The notes beneath the pieces were generated by a model. It was not told the DNA's origin, did not search any database, and worked only from the letters and a program-made list of their open reading frames with translations. Below, piece after piece: positions 35,508 to 43,498 of a stretch of DNA of 64,000 bases. Made by a program: the position numbers and the translations under genes. The stretch is from the NCBI RefSeq assembly GCF_015209505.1, contig NZ_JADEYC010000002.1:124001-188000 (forward strand). The letters run 5' to 3'. Source of the DNA: Saccharopolyspora montiporae (GTDB lineage Bacteria > Actinomycetota > Actinomycetes > Mycobacteriales > Pseudonocardiaceae). Each line of letters begins with the position of its first letter. Within the stretch, counting starts at the first letter, position 1.

Positions 35508-36245
35508 ATGCGCATGGACCGATACCTGCCCCCGGATCACCCGCTGAGCAGGTTCTACCGGATCGGGGCCGCCCTGTTCGGGGCGTGCCTGGTGGTCTTC
35601 GGCGTGCTGGGGCTGACGAACGAAGTCCCGCTGTTCACTACCCGGGGCATCGACATCCTGGGACTGTCCAGCAACGGGCTGCTCGCGGTGATCTCGGTCG
35701 TGGTCGGCGCGGTCCTGGTCGCCGCGGCCGCGTGGGGCGGGCCGGTGGCCTCCTCCACCACCGCGGTGATCGGCGGGCTGTTCGTGCTGTCCGGCCTGGT
35801 CAACCTGGTGCTGCTGAACACGCCCTGGAACCTGCTGGCCTTCCGGATGCAGAACGTGTTGTTCAGCCTCATCGCCGGCCTGGTGCTGCTGTTCGTCGGC
35901 CTGTACGGGCGGCTCAGCGGCGGCCTTCCCGAGGACAACCCGTACGTGCGGTACCGCCACCACGAACCGCCTGCCGAGGAGGACCCCGAGCACTTCCGCG
36001 CCGAGCGCCGGCGCATGGCCGAGCTGGGGCCGCTGTGCGAGGCGGAGATCGCCGTGGCCGAGGGGCATCCGACCCCCGAGCAGGAGCGCGAAGTGCGCAC
36101 CGCGGCCTGGCGCACCCGCCAGGAGGAGCGCAAGCGGGCCTACGAGCACTACCGCAGCGCCGGGACGACCCCGGAGCAGCGGGTCAGCGCGCAGAACCCG
36201 TGGGCGGACTACGAGGTGCACCGCCAGTCCGGACAATCGCACTAG
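35508..36245 (+). CDS. DUF4383 domain-containing membrane protein
   Basis: A 245-residue protein with four hydrophobic segments in the first 145 residues (AALFGACLVVFGVLGL, GLLAVISVVVGAVLVAAAA, STTAVIGGLFVLSGLVNLVL, NVLFSLIAGLVLLFVGLYG), the DUF4383 arrangement, then a charged cytoplasmic tail of about 100 residues with WADYEVHRQ near the end. Function unknown. ATG 35508 has GGGAGG 8 bases upstream. It is divergent from recA and could share the SOS-box region, but nothing shows that it is SOS-regulated. Confidence 0.8.
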   Translation: MRMDRYLPPDHPLSRFYRIGAALFGACLVVFGVLGLTNEVPLFTTRGIDILGLSSNGLLAVISVVVGAVLVAAAAWGGPVASSTTAVIGGLFVLSGLVNLVLLNTPWNLLAFRMQNVLFSLIAGLVLLFVGLYGRLSGGLPEDNPYVRYRHHEPPAEEDPEHFRAERRRMAELGPLCEAEIAVAEGHPTPEQEREVRTAAWRTRQEERKRAYEHYRSAGTTPEQRVSAQNPWADYEVHRQSGQSH

Positions 36246-36292
36246 CTACCGCGCGGCCGTCTTCGCGCCAACGGCACGCGGCCGCCGCTGCG

Positions 36293-36487
36293 CTAACGGC
36301 GCGCGGCCGGGACCTCGAAGGTCTCGCACACCGCCTTCCACACGTCCCGCGGCGCGACCCCGGCCTCCAGGGCCTCGTCCACGGTGCGCCCGTCCAGCGC
36401 GGAGAAGACGTGGTCCTGGGCGAGCATGTCGGCTCGGACCCGGCCGAACTCCTCGGCCATCCGGGTGCGGAAGGCGGTGTAGCGCAT
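36293..36487 (-). CDS. DUF3046 protein
   Basis: A 64-residue protein starting MRYTAFRTRMAEEFGRVRAD and ending VCETFEVPAARR, matching the actinobacterial DUF3046 family (usual length about 65). DUF3046 genes typically sit beside recA-recX; function is unknown. ATG 36487 lacks a ribosome-binding sequence but has TATCCT 7 bases upstream, which fits leaderless expression. Confidence 0.9.
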   Translation of the reverse strand: MRYTAFRTRMAEEFGRVRADMLAQDHVFSALDGRTVDEALEAGVAPRDVWKAVCETFEVPAARR

Positions 36488-36494
36488 CGTCACC

Positions 36495-36500
36495 AGGATA
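36495..36500 (-). promoter_or_regulatory. Candidate -10 box for leaderless DUF3046 transcript
   Basis: TATCCT reading leftward, then 7 bases, then ATG 36487. Confidence 0.45.
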
Positions 36501-36564
36501 GAGACCGCCGACCGCGACGGGCCTCGGGCCGGTGCGCGGGACGACAATCCCGGCCGGGCGCCCG

Positions 36565-36570
36565 TAGGCT
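36565..36570 (+). promoter_or_regulatory. Candidate -10 box for the 43-aa membrane protein gene
   Basis: TAGGCT, then 6 bases, then GTG 36577; no ribosome-binding site is present, which fits a leaderless message. Confidence 0.45.
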
Positions 36571-36576
36571 CGCGGT

Positions 36577-36708
36577 GTGCTCGTGCTGCTGCAATCCGAT
36601 CCGACCGGACTGACCACCCCGTTCGGCAGGCTCGTCATGGCCGCCGGCCTGCTCGTGGTGATCGCGCTCGCGATCCGCTTCCTCTGGGACCACCGCAACA
36701 AGCGCTGA
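36577..36708 (+). CDS. Small (43 aa) single-helix membrane protein
   Basis: A short frame starting at GTG 36577 encodes a 43-residue protein: SDPTGLTTPFGRLV, one membrane helix LVMAAGLLVVIALAIRFLW and a basic end DHRNKR. Its third codon positions are almost all G or C, it has a clean promoter-like hexamer in front, and it fills the gap between DUF3046 and lhr. Function unknown. Confidence 0.7.
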   Translation: MLVLLQSDPTGLTTPFGRLVMAAGLLVVIALAIRFLWDHRNKR

Positions 36709-36759
36709 GCACCACCGCGGTTCCTGTGCGCTGTCGGGGCCCTGGTCCAGCATGGGGAC

Positions 36760-39700
36760 GTGGACGATGTGCTGGATGTCTTCTCGGCGCCGACCGCGGA
36801 GTGGTTCCGCGGGGCGTTCGCCGGCCCCACCAACGCCCAGCGAGGCGCCTGGGAGGCGATCACCGCAGGTGAGCATGCCCTGGTGGTGGCGCCGACCGGA
36901 TCGGGCAAGACGCTGGCCGCGTTCCTGGCCGCCCTCGACTCGCTGGCCGGCGAAGGGCCTCCCGCGGACAAGCAGCGGCGCTGCCGGGTGCTCTACGTCT
37001 CGCCGATGAAGGCGCTGGCCGTGGACGTGGAGCGCAACCTGCGCGCACCCCTGGCGGGGATCCGGCAGGCCGCGCAGCGCGGCGGGCTGGAACCGCCGGA
37101 CATCCGGGTCGGCAGCCGGACCGGGGACACCCCGGCCGACCAGCGCCGTTCGTTCGCCCGCACCCCGCCGGACGTGCTGGTGACCACCCCGGAATCGTTG
37201 TTCCTGCTGCTGACCTCGGCCGCCCGGGAGTCGCTGCGCGGGGTGGAAACGGTGATCGTGGACGAGGTGCACGCGATGGCGGGCACCAAACGCGGAGCGC
37301 ACCTCGCGGTATCGCTGGAGCGGCTGGACGCCATGCTCGCCCGCCCCGCCCAACGCATCGGCCTGTCCGCCACCGTCCGCCCGGTGCAGGAGGTGCAGAC
37401 GTTCCTGGCCGGCGGCCGACCGGTGCGCCTGGTCCAGCCCGAGCACCCCAAGGAGGTCCAGGTCCGGGTGGAGGTCCCGGTTCCCGACCTCACCGAGCTC
37501 GGCGGGTCCGAGCCGACCGGGGACGAGGATTCCGCCCCGCAGCCCTCGATCTGGCCCGCGGTGCAGGAACGCATCCTGCAGCTGGTCCGCGAGCACCGCT
37601 CGACCATCGTGTTCAGCAACTCGCGTCGGCTCGCCGAGCGGATCACCGCCGGGATCAACGAGCTGGCCGCCGAAGACCCCGAACCGATGATCACCTTCCC
37701 GGCCGCAGCGCCCGGCGGCTCCGGCATCACCACCGGCGCACCGCCCGTCGTCGCGCGGGCGCACCACGGCTCGATGTCCAAGGAGCAACGCGCGGGAGTC
37801 GAGGAGGAGCTCAAGTCCGGGGTGCTGCCCTGCGTGGTCGCCACGTCCTCGCTGGAGCTGGGCATCGACATGGGGGCGGTGGACCTGGTGGTCCAGGTGG
37901 AAACCCCGCCGAGCGTGGCGTCCGGGCTGCAGCGGATCGGCCGCGGCGGGCACCAGGTCGGCGCCGCCTCGCACGGTGTGGTGTTCCCGAAATACCGCGG
38001 TGACCTGGTCGGCTGCGCGGTGGTGGCCGAGCGGATGGCCGCCGGGCTCATCGAATCGATCGCCTTCCCGCGCAACCCGCTGGACGTGCTCGCCCAGCAG
38101 ATCGTGTCGATGGTGGCGATGGACACCTGGGACGTGCCCGGTCTGGCCGCGCTGCTGCGCCGCGCGGCGCCGTTCGCGGGTCTGCCGGACTCGGCGCTGC
38201 ACGCGGTGCTGGACATGCTGGCCGGGCGCTACCCGAGCGAGGAGTTCGGCGAGCTGCGGGCGCGGATCGTCTGGGACCGGGTCAACGACGAGCTGCGCGC
38301 GCGGCCCGGTGCGCAGCGGCTGGCGGTCACCTCCGGCGGAACCATCCCGGACCGCGGCCTGTTCGCGGTGACCACGCCCGGCGAGGAGGTCGCGGGCAAG
38401 GGCGGGGTGCGCGTCGGCGAGCTCGACGAGGAGATGGTGTACGAGTCCCGGGTGGGCGACACGTTTCTGCTGGGCACCTCGGCATGGCGAGTGGAGGAGA
38501 TCACGCACGACCGGGTCGTGGTGGTGCCCGCTCCCGGCCAGCCCGCGCGGATGCCGTTCTGGAAGGGCGATTCGCCCGGCAGGCCCCTGGAGCTGGGGCG
38601 GGCGCTGGGCGCGTTCGTCCGCGAGATCACCAGCGCCGACGGTTCCGCGGCGCGGGACCGCATCGGCGCGGCCGGGCTGGACCAGTGGGCGCAGGACAAC
38701 CTGCTCGCCTACCTGGACGAGCAGCAGCAGTCCACCCGGCACGTGCCCGACGACCGCACCGTCGTCGTGGAGCGCTTCCGCGACGAGCTGGGCGATTGGC
38801 GGATGGTGGTGCACTCGCCGTTCGGCGGGAAGGTCAACGGGCCGTGGTCGCTGGCCGTGGCGGCCCGGATCCGCGAACGCCGCGGGGTGGAGCCGCAGGT
38901 CGCATCCTCCGACGACGGCATCGTGCTGCGGCTGGCCGATGCGCTGGACGAGTCCGGCACCGAGGTGCTACCCACCGCCGAGGACGTGCTGCTGCCCCCG
39001 GACGAGGTGCAGCAGCTGGTCACCGACGAGGTCGGCGGTTCGGCGCTGTTCGCGGCCCGGTTCCGCGAGTGCGCGGGTCGGGCGCTGCTGCTGCCCCGCC
39101 GCGATCCCGGCAAGCGCACCCCGCTGTGGCAGCAGCGGCAGCGCGCCGCCCAGCTGCTGGCGGTGGCCGCGCAGTACGAACAGTTCCCGATCGTGCTGGA
39201 GGCGATGCGCGAATGCCTGCAGGACGTCTACGACCTGCCGGGGCTCACCGAACTCATGTCGCAGGTGGCTTCGCGGCAGGTCCGGGTGGTGGAGGTCGAG
39301 ACGCAGACGCCGTCGCCGTTCGCGCGCAGCCTGCTGTTCGGCTACATCGGGATGTTCCTGTACGAGACGGACGCTCCGCTGGCCGAGCGGCGTTCCGCCG
39401 CGCTGAGCCTGGATTCCACGCTGCTGGCCGAGCTCCTGGGCTCCGAGGCGCTGCGCGAGCTGCTGGACCCGGACGTGGTGACCGAGGTCGAGCAGCAGCT
39501 GCAGCGGCTGACCGACGACCGGCGGGCGCACGACGTGGAGTCCACAGCGGACCTGCTGTCCTTCCTCGGCGATCTGTCCACATCGGAGGCGGACGAACGC
39601 GGGGCGCGGACCGAGTGGCTGGCCGAGCTGGAAGCGCAACGCCGGGTGCTGCGGGTGCGCATCGCCGGGGACGAGCGGTGGCTCCCGATCGAGGACGCGG

Positions 39701-41337
39701 GCAAGGTGCGCGATGCGCTCGGCGTCGCGCTGCCGGTGGGTGTGCCGGAAGCCTTCACCGAGCCCGTCCCGGATCCGCTGGGCGAGCTGCTGGTGCGCTA
39801 CGCGCGCTGCCGCGGGCCGTTCACCGCCGAGTCTGCGGCGCACAGGTTCGGTCTCGGCGTGGCGGTGGTGCATGCCGTGCTGGACCGGATGACCGGCAGC
39901 GGACGCCTGGTGCACGGCGAACTGCGCCCGATCGACGCCGGTGGCGGCGGGGCGCTGGAGTACTGCGACGCCGAGGTGCTGCGCCGGTTGCGCCGTGCCT
40001 CGCTGGCGCGGCTGCGCGCCGAGGTCGAACCGGTGGAGCAGTCGGCGCTGGCGCGGTTCCTGCCCGCCTGGCACGGAGTCGGCGCCGCTCGGCGCGGGTC
40101 GCCGAACGTCGACGACGTCTACGCGGTGGTCGAGCAGCTGGCCGGCGTACCGGTTCCGGCCAGCGCGCTGGAGTCGCTGATCCTGCCCGCCCGGCTGCCC
40201 GGCTACTCCCCCGCGCTGCTCGATGAGCTGACCGCGGGCGGCGAGATCGTCTGGGCCGGTTCGGGCTCGCTGTCCGGCGGGGACGGCTGGATCGCGCTGG
40301 CGCCGGCCGACGTGGCCGACCTGCTGCTGCCGGATCCGCCCGAGGAGACCGGTACCGAGACACCGCTGCACCGCGCGCTGCTGGAAGCGCTGACCGGTGG
40401 CGCGCTGTTCTTCCGGCAGCTCGCCGACCGGGCCGGGGAATCGCTGCTGACCGCCGGGGAGAGCGCGCCCGCCGACGACGCGGTGACCACGGCGCTGTGG
40501 GATCTGGTGTGGGCCGGGGCGGTCACCAACGACACGCTGGCCCCGCTGCGGGCGCTGGTCGCCGGGCGCGGTGCGGCACACAAACCTCGGCGCAGCGCTC
40601 CCCGAGGTCGGTACGCGCGGCTGCGCTCGGGCAGACCGCAGCTGCCCGGCCGCAGCGGACCGCCGACCGCGTCCGGGCGCTGGTCGCTGCTGCCGGAGCA
40701 GTCCGCCAGCGGCACCAAGCGCGCGCACGCCCGGGCCGAGGCGTTCCTGGAGCGGCACGGGGTGCTCACCCGCGGCGCGCTGGACGTGGAGCGGGTCGCC
40801 GGGGGGTTCTCCGCGATCTACAAGGTGCTGCGCGCGATGGAGGAGTCCGGGCGCTGCCGCCGCGGATACGTGGTGGAGGGCCTGGGCGCCGCGCAGTTCG
40901 CCGTGTCCGGGGCGATCGACCGGGTGCGCGCGGTGTCCCGCACCGCCCGCCCGGACGAGCAGGTGTCCGCGGAGGCCGTGGTGCTGGCCGCCGCCGATCC
41001 TGCGCAGCCCTACGGTGCCGCGCTGGACTGGCCCGCGGTGATGGGCGACACGCGGCACCGGCCCGGCCGCAAGGCGGGTGCGCTGGTGGTGCTGGTGTCC
41101 GGGGAGGCGGTGTTCTACCTGGAGCGCGGCGGCAAATCGCTGCTGTCGTTCACCGGGGATGAGGACGCGCTGCGCACCGGGGCCGAGGGCCTGGCCCGCG
41201 CGGTGCGGGACGGCTGGCTGGAGCAGCTGGTGGTGCAGCGCACCGACGGGGAGGGTGCGTGGGGCTCGCACCTGGCCGAGGTGCTCACCGCGGCCGGGTT
41301 CCGCGCGACGCCGAAGGGGCTGCGGCTGCGCGGGTGA
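36760..41337 (+). CDS. lhr: Large helicase-related protein Lhr
   Basis: A 1525-residue superfamily 2 DNA helicase, the usual full length for actinobacterial Lhr. Walker A is VVAPTGSGKTLAAFLA (near residue 45), motif Ia VSPMKALAVDVE, the DExH box VIVDEVHAMAGTKRG, motif III GLSATVRP, and the C-terminal RecA-fold motifs VVATSSLELGIDMGAV and LQRIGRGGHQVG. A winged-helix, a Lhr-specific beta-barrel and a long Lhr-CTD fill the remaining 1000 residues. Lhr is a 3'-to-5' ATP-dependent translocase linked to DNA-crosslink and oxidative repair in mycobacteria. It starts at GTG 36760 with GGGGA just upstream. No nei-type glycosylase gene follows, unlike in some relatives. Confidence 0.96.
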   Translation: MDDVLDVFSAPTAEWFRGAFAGPTNAQRGAWEAITAGEHALVVAPTGSGKTLAAFLAALDSLAGEGPPADKQRRCRVLYVSPMKALAVDVERNLRAPLAGIRQAAQRGGLEPPDIRVGSRTGDTPADQRRSFARTPPDVLVTTPESLFLLLTSAARESLRGVETVIVDEVHAMAGTKRGAHLAVSLERLDAMLARPAQRIGLSATVRPVQEVQTFLAGGRPVRLVQPEHPKEVQVRVEVPVPDLTELGGSEPTGDEDSAPQPSIWPAVQERILQLVREHRSTIVFSNSRRLAERITAGINELAAEDPEPMITFPAAAPGGSGITTGAPPVVARAHHGSMSKEQRAGVEEELKSGVLPCVVATSSLELGIDMGAVDLVVQVETPPSVASGLQRIGRGGHQVGAASHGVVFPKYRGDLVGCAVVAERMAAGLIESIAFPRNPLDVLAQQIVSMVAMDTWDVPGLAALLRRAAPFAGLPDSALHAVLDMLAGRYPSEEFGELRARIVWDRVNDELRARPGAQRLAVTSGGTIPDRGLFAVTTPGEEVAGKGGVRVGELDEEMVYESRVGDTFLLGTSAWRVEEITHDRVVVVPAPGQPARMPFWKGDSPGRPLELGRALGAFVREITSADGSAARDRIGAAGLDQWAQDNLLAYLDEQQQSTRHVPDDRTVVVERFRDELGDWRMVVHSPFGGKVNGPWSLAVAARIRERRGVEPQVASSDDGIVLRLADALDESGTEVLPTAEDVLLPPDEVQQLVTDEVGGSALFAARFRECAGRALLLPRRDPGKRTPLWQQRQRAAQLLAVAAQYEQFPIVLEAMRECLQDVYDLPGLTELMSQVASRQVRVVEVETQTPSPFARSLLFGYIGMFLYETDAPLAERRSAALSLDSTLLAELLGSEALRELLDPDVVTEVEQQLQRLTDDRRAHDVESTADLLSFLGDLSTSEADERGARTEWLAELEAQRRVLRVRIAGDERWLPIEDAGKVRDALGVALPVGVPEAFTEPVPDPLGELLVRYARCRGPFTAESAAHRFGLGVAVVHAVLDRMTGSGRLVHGELRPIDAGGGGALEYCDAEVLRRLRRASLARLRAEVEPVEQSALARFLPAWHGVGAARRGSPNVDDVYAVVEQLAGVPVPASALESLILPARLPGYSPALLDELTAGGEIVWAGSGSLSGGDGWIALAPADVADLLLPDPPEETGTETPLHRALLEALTGGALFFRQLADRAGESLLTAGESAPADDAVTTALWDLVWAGAVTNDTLAPLRALVAGRGAAHKPRRSAPRGRYARLRSGRPQLPGRSGPPTASGRWSLLPEQSASGTKRAHARAEAFLERHGVLTRGALDVERVAGGFSAIYKVLRAMEESGRCRRGYVVEGLGAAQFAVSGAIDRVRAVSRTARPDEQVSAEAVVLAAADPAQPYGAALDWPAVMGDTRHRPGRKAGALVVLVSGEAVFYLERGGKSLLSFTGDEDALRTGAEGLARAVRDGWLEQLVVQRTDGEGAWGSHLAEVLTAAGFRATPKGLRLRG

Positions 41338-41345
41338 CTCCGCGG

Positions 41346-42113
41346 TCATCGGGTGGCCAGCCGGAGCAGGCCCCACAGCTGCGCGGTCGCATCCGGATCC
41401 CCGCTGGTGCGCACCGCCCGCTCCGGCAACCTGCCCCACAGCCACAGGTAGACGGCGGCGGGGTCACCGTCGACGACCGAATCCGGGGTCGCTGCGGGAA
41501 CATCGGCCGAACCGACCACGGCGGCCCCGTCCTGGTCGGCGGTGACCAGCCAGCTGCGGCCCGCGGCGTGCACCCCCACCGAGCACGACCGCGTCGCGGT
41601 GATGCCCAGTGCGTGCAGTCGGTATTCGAACCACACGCGCAGCACCTCGTCGATGCCGTCGACGGCGGTGTCACCCGGTATCGGCGACACCGGGATTCCG
41701 GCGGCGAGCTGCAGGTCGACCCGGTGCACGGTCGTGGCGTGCAGCAGGCGGCGCATCCAGAAGCCGACGGTGTGCTGCTCCGGCCACCAGGTCGGGCAGG
41801 GCTCGGCGGGGTCTCGCCCGGCGAACGCGGCGAGCAACTCGGCCGCCCGCACCGCGAACCGGCCCGCCCCCTCCTCCGGCGCCGCCGGCTCGACGGAACC
41901 GGGAACCGGTGCGGTGCGGGAGGGTTCGGTGGCGAAGGCGGCTTGTTCGCAGAGCTCGGACAGGTGGCTCAACGTCTGCTCGACAGTGCGCCCGGACGCC
42001 CCGGCGACCCGGACGCCCGACTGGCAGGCGCGCGCAGCCGTGGTGACCAGCTGGGCCTGCACGCCCAGTTCCTGCAGCATCCGCCCGTGGTCGATCAGCG
42101 CCGCGCTGCTCAC
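41346..42113 (-). CDS. DinB-fold protein of the mycothiol-dependent maleylpyruvate isomerase family
   Basis: A 255-residue protein with the MDMPI N-terminal (DinB-like four-helix) fold: RTVEQTLSHLSELCEQAAF supplies the first metal-ligand His position, and the RRLLHATTVHRVDLQLAAG helix corresponds to the family motif HETxVHRxD. Here the Glu ligand of that motif appears as Ala, so the metal site may be altered. A C-terminal sterol-carrier-like domain contains AAVYLWLWGRLPE. Related enzymes use mycothiol; the substrate is unknown. The GTG overlaps the HEPN gene stop by 4 bases, so both come from one SOS-controlled transcript. Convergent with lhr, 8 bases apart. Confidence 0.8.
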   Translation of the reverse strand: MSSAALIDHGRMLQELGVQAQLVTTAARACQSGVRVAGASGRTVEQTLSHLSELCEQAAFATEPSRTAPVPGSVEPAAPEEGAGRFAVRAAELLAAFAGRDPAEPCPTWWPEQHTVGFWMRRLLHATTVHRVDLQLAAGIPVSPIPGDTAVDGIDEVLRVWFEYRLHALGITATRSCSVGVHAAGRSWLVTADQDGAAVVGSADVPAATPDSVVDGDPAAVYLWLWGRLPERAVRTSGDPDATAQLWGLLRLATR

Positions 42114-42556
42114 CCGGCGACCCCGAGCAGGCGCCGGCCGACGATGTCCAGGAACTCGCGGGACTGCACGAGCAGGCGATCGGCTTGCGGTCCGGTCACC
42201 ACGGGAACTCCCGACTCGGCCAGCGCGCGCCGGTTCGAATGCCCGGCCAGGAATTCCGCCCAGTCCGCGAGTTCGGGTGCGGCCTCGGCCAGCAGCGCCC
42301 AGACACCCGCGGGCCGCGGCCGTTCCAGGCACTCGGCGCGGGCCACCACCAGGGCCGTCGCGGCACGCAGGGCGGCTGCGTGCGCATCGACGAAGCGGGC
42401 CCGCGGGTCCGCGGCCGACTCCGCCGCGTGCCACCGCGACCGAGCGTCGAGCAGCGCGGAGAAGGCACCGGCGGGCGCCTCGGGCGGTGGTGACGTTCCC
42501 GGCTCGTCGGCGGCGTGGCGGGGGCGGGGGATGGACAGGTCGCGGGACGAAGTCAT
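42110..42556 (-). CDS. SAV_6107-type HEPN domain protein
   Basis: A 148-residue helical protein resembling the SAV_6107 HEPN family. The core helix contains ARFVDAHAAALRAATALVVA, giving an Rx4H motif at Arg54-His59, the arrangement used by HEPN ribonucleases, followed by a WALLAEAAPELADWAEFLAG helix and a C-terminal helix with QADRLLVQSREFLDIVGRRL. The first 30 residues are disordered and Pro-rich. ATG 42556 has AAGGAGAG 8 bases upstream. It is the first gene of an operon with the DinB-fold protein, behind a promoter overlapped by a perfect LexA site. Family function is unknown; RNase activity is an inference from the motif. Confidence 0.78.
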   Translation of the reverse strand: MTSSRDLSIPRPRHAADEPGTSPPPEAPAGAFSALLDARSRWHAAESAADPRARFVDAHAAALRAATALVVARAECLERPRPAGVWALLAEAAPELADWAEFLAGHSNRRALAESGVPVVTGPQADRLLVQSREFLDIVGRRLLGVAG

Positions 42557-42633
42557 CGGCTCTCTCCTTGCACGTCGCCGCGGTTGACCGCGGACACCCG
42601 GATGCGTGCGCGTGCCGTGGGGAAGCCGGCGGA

Positions 42634-42672
42634 CTCCGGTGGTGGGGCGCTTCCCCCACCCCACCACCGGAG
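42634..42672. repeat. Perfect 14-base inverted repeat in the HEPN operon leader
   Basis: CTCCGGTGGTGGGG at 42634-42647 is the exact reverse complement of 42659-42672, with an 11-base loop. It lies between the LexA operator and the HEPN start codon, so it would be a very stable hairpin in the 5' leader of that transcript. It lacks a T-tract. Confidence 0.75.
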
Positions 42673-42677
42673 CGGTG

Positions 42678-42693
42678 TCGAACTAGCGTTCGA
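42678..42693. promoter_or_regulatory. Perfect LexA-binding site over the HEPN operon start region
   Basis: TCGAACTAGCGTTCGA matches the actinobacterial SOS consensus TCGAAC-N4-GTTCGA at every position, the best of the SOS boxes in this window. It begins 9 bases downstream of the leftward -10 box. Confidence 0.88.
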
Positions 42694-42701
42694 ACATCTC
42701 C

Positions 42702-42730
42702 ACTCTAGAGCCTCCGGGCGGGCCGTTCAA
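42702..42730 (-). promoter_or_regulatory. Promoter of the HEPN/DinB-fold operon
   Basis: Reading leftward, TTGAAC (42730-42725) and TAGAGT (42707-42702) are separated by 17 bases. The predicted start falls at the edge of the LexA site, an arrangement that gives tight SOS repression. Confidence 0.65.
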
Positions 42731-42841
42731 GCCGTGCTGGATAGATCACCTGTTCGAATTCCTCCGTTCACGGGGCCGAGTGATCGACGAACCGGTAGCG
42801 CCACTGCGGACCGCGGGCGGGACCGCCGAGCCGCGCCGGGT

Positions 42842-42847
42842 TAGTGT
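42842..42847 (+). promoter_or_regulatory. Candidate -10 box for leaderless GNAT transcript
   Basis: TAGTGT, then 7 bases, then GTG 42855. Confidence 0.45.
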
Positions 42848-42854
42848 TCCCAGC

Positions 42855-43421
42855 GTGAGCGCTGTGCCGTCTCCCCACCGCGAACCGATCATCGAGCTGA
42901 CCGCCGAGCAGTTCCGGTCGAGGCTCACCGAAGCCCTGAACGTGTACGTGACGGCGATGGGTTATCCGGCCAGCACCGCGCAGCAGCGCGCCCCGATGTG
43001 GACGGCGCACGTGCAGCGGGAGGGCTGGCGCTGCATCGGCGCCTTCGACGACCGCGACGAGCTGATCGGCCTCGGGTACGGCTACATCGGCACCCCCGGC
43101 CAGTGGTGGCACGAGCAAGTCCGGCGCGGCCTGGCCTTGTCCGGCGGTGCTGCGCACGGATGGCTGGACGACTACTTCGAGCTCACCGAACTGCACGTGC
43201 ACCCGGAGTACCAGGGCGGCGGGCTCGGCGAGCGCATCCTGCGCAAACTGCTGGAATCCGCCCGGGGCGCCAACGTCCTACTGTCCACACCGGAGGGTCC
43301 GACCCGGGCCTGGCGGCTGTACCGGCGGCTGGGGTTCACCGACGTCCTGCGCGACTACCGCTTCACCGGGGACCCCCGGCCGTTCGCGGTGCTGGGCCGC
43401 CCGCTGCCGCTGGAGGCGTGA
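42855..43421 (+). CDS. GNAT family N-acetyltransferase
   Basis: A 188-residue acetyltransferase. The acetyl-CoA loop is in ELHVHPEYQGGGLGERILRKL (Q-x-G-x-G/A form), followed by ANVLLSTPEGPTRAWRLY and YRRLGFTDVLRDY, the last GNAT strand-helix. Acceptor substrate unknown. GTG 42855 is chosen because a TANNNT box lies 7 bases before it; the frame is open to 42780 without family sequence. Divergent from the HEPN operon; whether it responds to the same LexA site is unclear since the site is about 160 bases away. Confidence 0.85.
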   Translation: MSAVPSPHREPIIELTAEQFRSRLTEALNVYVTAMGYPASTAQQRAPMWTAHVQREGWRCIGAFDDRDELIGLGYGYIGTPGQWWHEQVRRGLALSGGAAHGWLDDYFELTELHVHPEYQGGGLGERILRKLLESARGANVLLSTPEGPTRAWRLYRRLGFTDVLRDYRFTGDPRPFAVLGRPLPLEA

Positions 43422-43498
43422 CCGCCGGCCCCGGCGGCGGCCGTCGCGTGCGGTGAGCGGGCTCGCGCTGTTCGGCACGTTCACCAGGCCCGGGCGGA

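Noticed and set aside
32866..35547. Long rightward frame across HAD, recX and recA
   Set aside because: It crosses several genes of known identity on the other strand and has no recognisable domain.
36490..41445. Two long leftward frames antisense to lhr
   Set aside because: Shadow frames of a GC-rich 4.6-kb gene with all helicase motifs on the plus strand.
42750..42775. Second LexA box near TTCGAATTCCTCCGTTC
   Set aside because: Half-sites are at the wrong spacing and do not form the TCGAAC-N4-GTTCGA palindrome.
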